NCBI GenBank assembly: GCA_030825825.1
Contig: JAPJPE010000019.1
Span: 1 to 15,452, forward strand
Length of the DNA: 15,452 bases
Source of the DNA: Streptococcus sp.
GTDB taxonomy: Bacteria > Bacillota > Bacilli > Lactobacillales > Streptococcaceae
Direction of reading: 5' to 3'
Part shown: positions 12,951-15,452 of the stretch, one piece after another
Numbering within the stretch: position 1 is the stretch's first letter
Layout: every line of letters begins with the position of its first letter
Notes under the pieces: generated by a model
What the model saw: the letters and a program-made list of their open reading frames with translations, nothing else
Databases searched by the model: none
What the model was told of the DNA's origin: nothing
Program-made: the position numbers and the translations under genes

Positions 12951-13685
12951 ATGTACGCGATTATGATTGTGGAAGATGAAGAGCTTATCCGGCAGGGTCT
13001 GACTTCCTTAGTGGATTATGAACAGTTTGGAATGGCCGTCATCAATCAGGCAGAAAATGGGCGTGAGGCTTGGGAGAAGTTTCAAGAGCAACCAACCGAT
13101 ATCCTTCTAACTGATATCAATATGCCACAAATGAATGGCTTGGATCTGGCTCATCTCGTTAAAGAGCAATCACCGTCTTGTCATATCATTTTTTTGACAG
13201 GTTATGATGACTTTGAGTTTGCGAGAAAAGCCATCAAGTTAGGTGCGGATGATTATTTGCTAAAGCCTTTCTCAAAAGATGATATTGAAGAGATGTTAGC
13301 CAAGGTGAAAGGAAAACTTGATCAAGAGCGAAAGAAAGCGCAAGTCGAAGATTTGGTCAGCCATGGTTATTCGACAGAGTTGGAAGAAGCTATTCATGCT
13401 CGTTTAGCAGACTCGCAGTTAACCCTGAAGGATTTGGCCTATCAACTTGGCTTCAGTTCCTCTTATCTAAGTGTATTGATCAAGAAAAAATTGGGACTTC
13501 CTTTCCAAGAATACCTCATCCAAGAGCGAATGAAGAAGGCTCAACTCTTGCTTCTCACGACAGATTTAAAGATTTATGAGATTGCAGATCAGGTTGGTTT
13601 TGAAGATATGAACTATTTTTCTCAACGCTTTAAGCAGGTTGTTGGGGTGACGCCAAGGCAGTACAAAAAAGGAGAGCATGAATGA
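12951..13685 (+). CDS. AraC-type response regulator (YesN-like)
   Basis: A 244-residue DNA-binding regulator. The N-terminal receiver domain has an acidic pocket in VEDEE (residues 7-11), phospho-acceptor D55 in ILLTD, T83 and K105. The C-terminal AraC domain (about 142-240) has two helix-turn-helix units, LTLKDLAYQLGFSSSYLS and LKIYEIADQVGFEDMNYFS. I use ATG 12951, with AGGTGA just upstream, and not the GTG at 12942 that lies within the ribosome site. The kinase gene overlaps the stop by ATGA. In the pneumococcus a system of this type (TCS09) also follows an msrAB gene, so this is a likely orthologue. Target genes cannot be read from the sequence. Confidence 0.9.
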   Translation: MYAIMIVEDEELIRQGLTSLVDYEQFGMAVINQAENGREAWEKFQEQPTDILLTDINMPQMNGLDLAHLVKEQSPSCHIIFLTGYDDFEFARKAIKLGADDYLLKPFSKDDIEEMLAKVKGKLDQERKKAQVEDLVSHGYSTELEEAIHARLADSQLTLKDLAYQLGFSSSYLSVLIKKKLGLPFQEYLIQERMKKAQLLLLTTDLKIYEIADQVGFEDMNYFSQRFKQVVGVTPRQYKKGEHE

Positions 13686-15394
13686 AACGATATCCCTTGC
13701 TGATTCAGCTGGTCCTCTACTTTTTTCTCTTCATTCTCTTACTTTTTGGTCTCATCGGTAGCCTTTACTATCAAACGAGTTCAGGGACGATCCGCCAGCT
13801 AACGGAGCGGACGACAAGAAATAGTATCGACCAAAGTAGTCAGTTTATTACGTCTTATCTAAAAAAATTAAAGCAGACAACAACGGTGCTTAGCAAGGAA
13901 CAGGCTGTTCGCCAATTTGCCCAGGACAAGAGTGCGGATCAAGAAACGGTTCAGCACTTGATGCGAACGATGATTGAAACGGATCCGGACTTGGTCTCTG
14001 CGGTCTTGGTGACCAAGGATGGACGTCTGGTAGCGACAGATTCCAAAATCAGCATGCAGACTTCATCAGACATGATGAATGAAAGCTGGTATCAAGAGGC
14101 GATTAAGGAAAGAGCCATGCCAGTTTTGACGCCAGCTCGAAAGGAATCCTTGACCTCGGAAAAAGAAAAATGGGTGGTTTCTATTACCCAAGAAGTAGTC
14201 GATCAGACTGGTCAAAATCTCGGAGTAGTACGTTTGGATATTGGCTACGATAGCTTACAGGCTTATTTGGATCACCTTCAGCTAGGGAAACAAGGCTTTA
14301 GTTTTATCATTAATCAAAAGCATGAGTTTGTCTACCATCCTAAAAAAGCGGTCTATTCCTCCAGCCAAGAGATGCAGGCCATGCAGCCCTATATTGCTGT
14401 GACAGATGGCTATGCTAAAGGAGGACAGAATTTTATCTATCAGGTTCCGATTCCAGATAGTGATTGGACCTTGATTGGAGTAGCTTCACTTGAAGGACTT
14501 CAGATGCTTCAGTCGCAACTCCTATACTCTTTCATTGGTCTAGGATTACTGGCCTTGATCATGTGTTTAATAGGGCTTGGCTTTGTTCTGCGTTTGTGGA
14601 TCAAACCCTTACGAGACCTTCAGACCATCATTTTGAGGATTGGATCAGGAGATGCTCACGTGAGGGCTGCAGCCAAAGGATCTCCAGAATTGGTCGACCT
14701 CGCTCAAGCTTTTAATGCCATGTTGGATCAAATCGATCATCTCATGCAACAGGTAAAGGAGGAGGAGCAGAACGCACGGCGTTACGAGCTGCGGGCACTT
14801 TCGGCTCAGATTAATCCGCATTTTCTCTACAATACCTTGGATACGATTGTCTGGATGGCGGAGTTTAATGATAGTCGGCGCGTGGTCGACATCACCAAAT
14901 CTTTGGCTCAATATTTTCGACTGGCTCTCAACCAAGGCCAGGAACAAATCCTACTGAGAGATGAAATTGACCATGTCCGCCAGTATCTTTTCATTCAAAA
15001 ACAACGTTATGGTGAAAAGCTCAATTATGAAATTCTAGAAGATGAACGGTTGGGTGATTATCAGCTCCCCAAATTAGTGCTTCAACCCTTAGTGGAAAAT
15101 GCGATTTACCATGGCATTAAAGAGATCGATCGGCCAGGTCTCATTCGAGTGACAACTGAAGTCAGTGGAGACTCCGCCTGCGTATCGATTTTTGACAATG
15201 GACAAGGGTTTGATTTTTCAGGATCAACAGACCAAACCCTTCTTCGTTTAGGAGGTGTTGGCTTGAAAAATGTGGACCAACGATTGCATCTTCAATTTGG
15301 CGAAGCCTATCATATGGAGATTGATTCTAAAGCTAATAGTTATACGAAAATCACACTTTATTTGCCCCTTTCATCTGGCGATGAATCTTCATAG
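13682..15394 (+). CDS. Sensor histidine kinase (YesM/LytS type)
   Basis: A 570-residue membrane kinase. It has a first membrane helix (about residues 8-29), an extracellular Cache-like sensor region (30-280), a second helix (282-305) and a HAMP linker (about 306-358). The His_kinase domain has H380 in AQINPHFLYNTLD, and the ATPase domain has an N box around N473 (LVENAIYH), a D505-N-G-Q-G box and GGVGLKN (524-530). The architecture is that of YesM-like kinases paired with AraC-type regulators, often for nutrients or envelope signals. The ligand is unknown. The start overlaps the regulator stop as ATGA, so the pair is coupled. A hairpin begins at the stop codon. Confidence 0.92.
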   Translation: MKRYPLLIQLVLYFFLFILLLFGLIGSLYYQTSSGTIRQLTERTTRNSIDQSSQFITSYLKKLKQTTTVLSKEQAVRQFAQDKSADQETVQHLMRTMIETDPDLVSAVLVTKDGRLVATDSKISMQTSSDMMNESWYQEAIKERAMPVLTPARKESLTSEKEKWVVSITQEVVDQTGQNLGVVRLDIGYDSLQAYLDHLQLGKQGFSFIINQKHEFVYHPKKAVYSSSQEMQAMQPYIAVTDGYAKGGQNFIYQVPIPDSDWTLIGVASLEGLQMLQSQLLYSFIGLGLLALIMCLIGLGFVLRLWIKPLRDLQTIILRIGSGDAHVRAAAKGSPELVDLAQAFNAMLDQIDHLMQQVKEEEQNARRYELRALSAQINPHFLYNTLDTIVWMAEFNDSRRVVDITKSLAQYFRLALNQGQEQILLRDEIDHVRQYLFIQKQRYGEKLNYEILEDERLGDYQLPKLVLQPLVENAIYHGIKEIDRPGLIRVTTEVSGDSACVSIFDNGQGFDFSGSTDQTLLRLGGVGLKNVDQRLHLQFGEAYHMEIDSKANSYTKITLYLPLSSGDESS

Positions 15395-15420
15395 AGACTG
15401 GGACAAAAGTCCTAGCCTCT
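15393..15420 (+). repeat. GGGACAAAAGTCC-type hairpin after the kinase gene
   Basis: The arms AGAGACTGGGAC (15393-15404) and GTCCTAGCCTCT (15409-15420) form a 12-position stem with one A-C mismatch and one G-T pair around an AAAA loop. A T run (ATTATTTTT) follows after a few bases, so it may work as a weak terminator. Hairpins of this GGGACAAAAGTCCC type recur between genes in streptococci. The remaining bases to 15452 show no gene. Confidence 0.6.
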
Positions 15421-15452
15421 CAATTATTTTTGGATTGTCGAGCAAGACGCAG

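Overview
The window reads as chromosomal DNA of an oral or mitis/sanguinis-type Streptococcus. The evidence is the gene content (HdiR/UmuC SOS cassette, SepM, AsnA, a CcdA2-Etrx2-MsrAB2-like redox operon followed by a two-component system), strong AGGAGG ribosome sites, moderately low GC and short intergenic gaps. I cannot fix the species. No tRNA, rRNA, CRISPR array, insertion sequence or phage module is visible.

Layout. 1-1865 (+): the last codons of an upstream gene, a SAM-dependent methyltransferase and tmcAL (wobble ac4C formation on tRNA-Met), closed by a strong terminator at 1952-1990. 2110-2622 (+): an intact yefM-yoeB toxin-antitoxin pair. Its control region holds a sigma-A promoter, a palindromic operator with the YefM-type TGTACA core and, upstream, a perfect TACGAATA octamer matching the streptococcal competence (SigX) promoter. 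2798-3514 (+): a YebC/PmpR-family gene, ending at a bidirectional terminator.

3566-6309 (-): a four-gene SOS-mutagenesis cassette reading right to left. It consists of an HdiR-like self-cleaving repressor, a Y-family polymerase, a YolD-like protein and a short uncharacterised protein, with an inverted-repeat operator just downstream of the predicted promoter. 6469-9641 (+): asnA with its terminator, then rsmD-coaD-sepM as an overlapping operon. The rsmD start codon lies where transcription should begin, so a leaderless message is likely.

9804-12892 (+): a surface redox-repair locus. It contains a CcdA-type membrane electron carrier, a small lipoprotein made almost entirely of Met/Lys/Asp/Ser with methionine at every fifth residue, a thioredoxin-fold lipoprotein (WCSIC) and a membrane-anchored MsrA-MsrB fusion. 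Electrons would pass from cytosolic thioredoxin through CcdA and the thioredoxin-fold lipoprotein to MsrAB. The Met-rich lipoprotein is an attractive candidate for a sacrificial oxidant sink recycled by that chain. Between it and the thioredoxin-fold gene lies a 333-base gap with a highly structured element: a 10-bp closing helix, a second helix and three hairpins, flanked by 17-base direct repeats. 12951-15394 (+): an AraC-type response regulator and a YesM/LytS-type sensor kinase, with an inverted repeat over their promoter. A GGGACAAAAGTCC-type hairpin closes the window.

The parts I consider least described are the Met-rich lipoprotein inside the Msr operon, the structured element beside it, and the possible competence promoter in front of yefM-yoeB.
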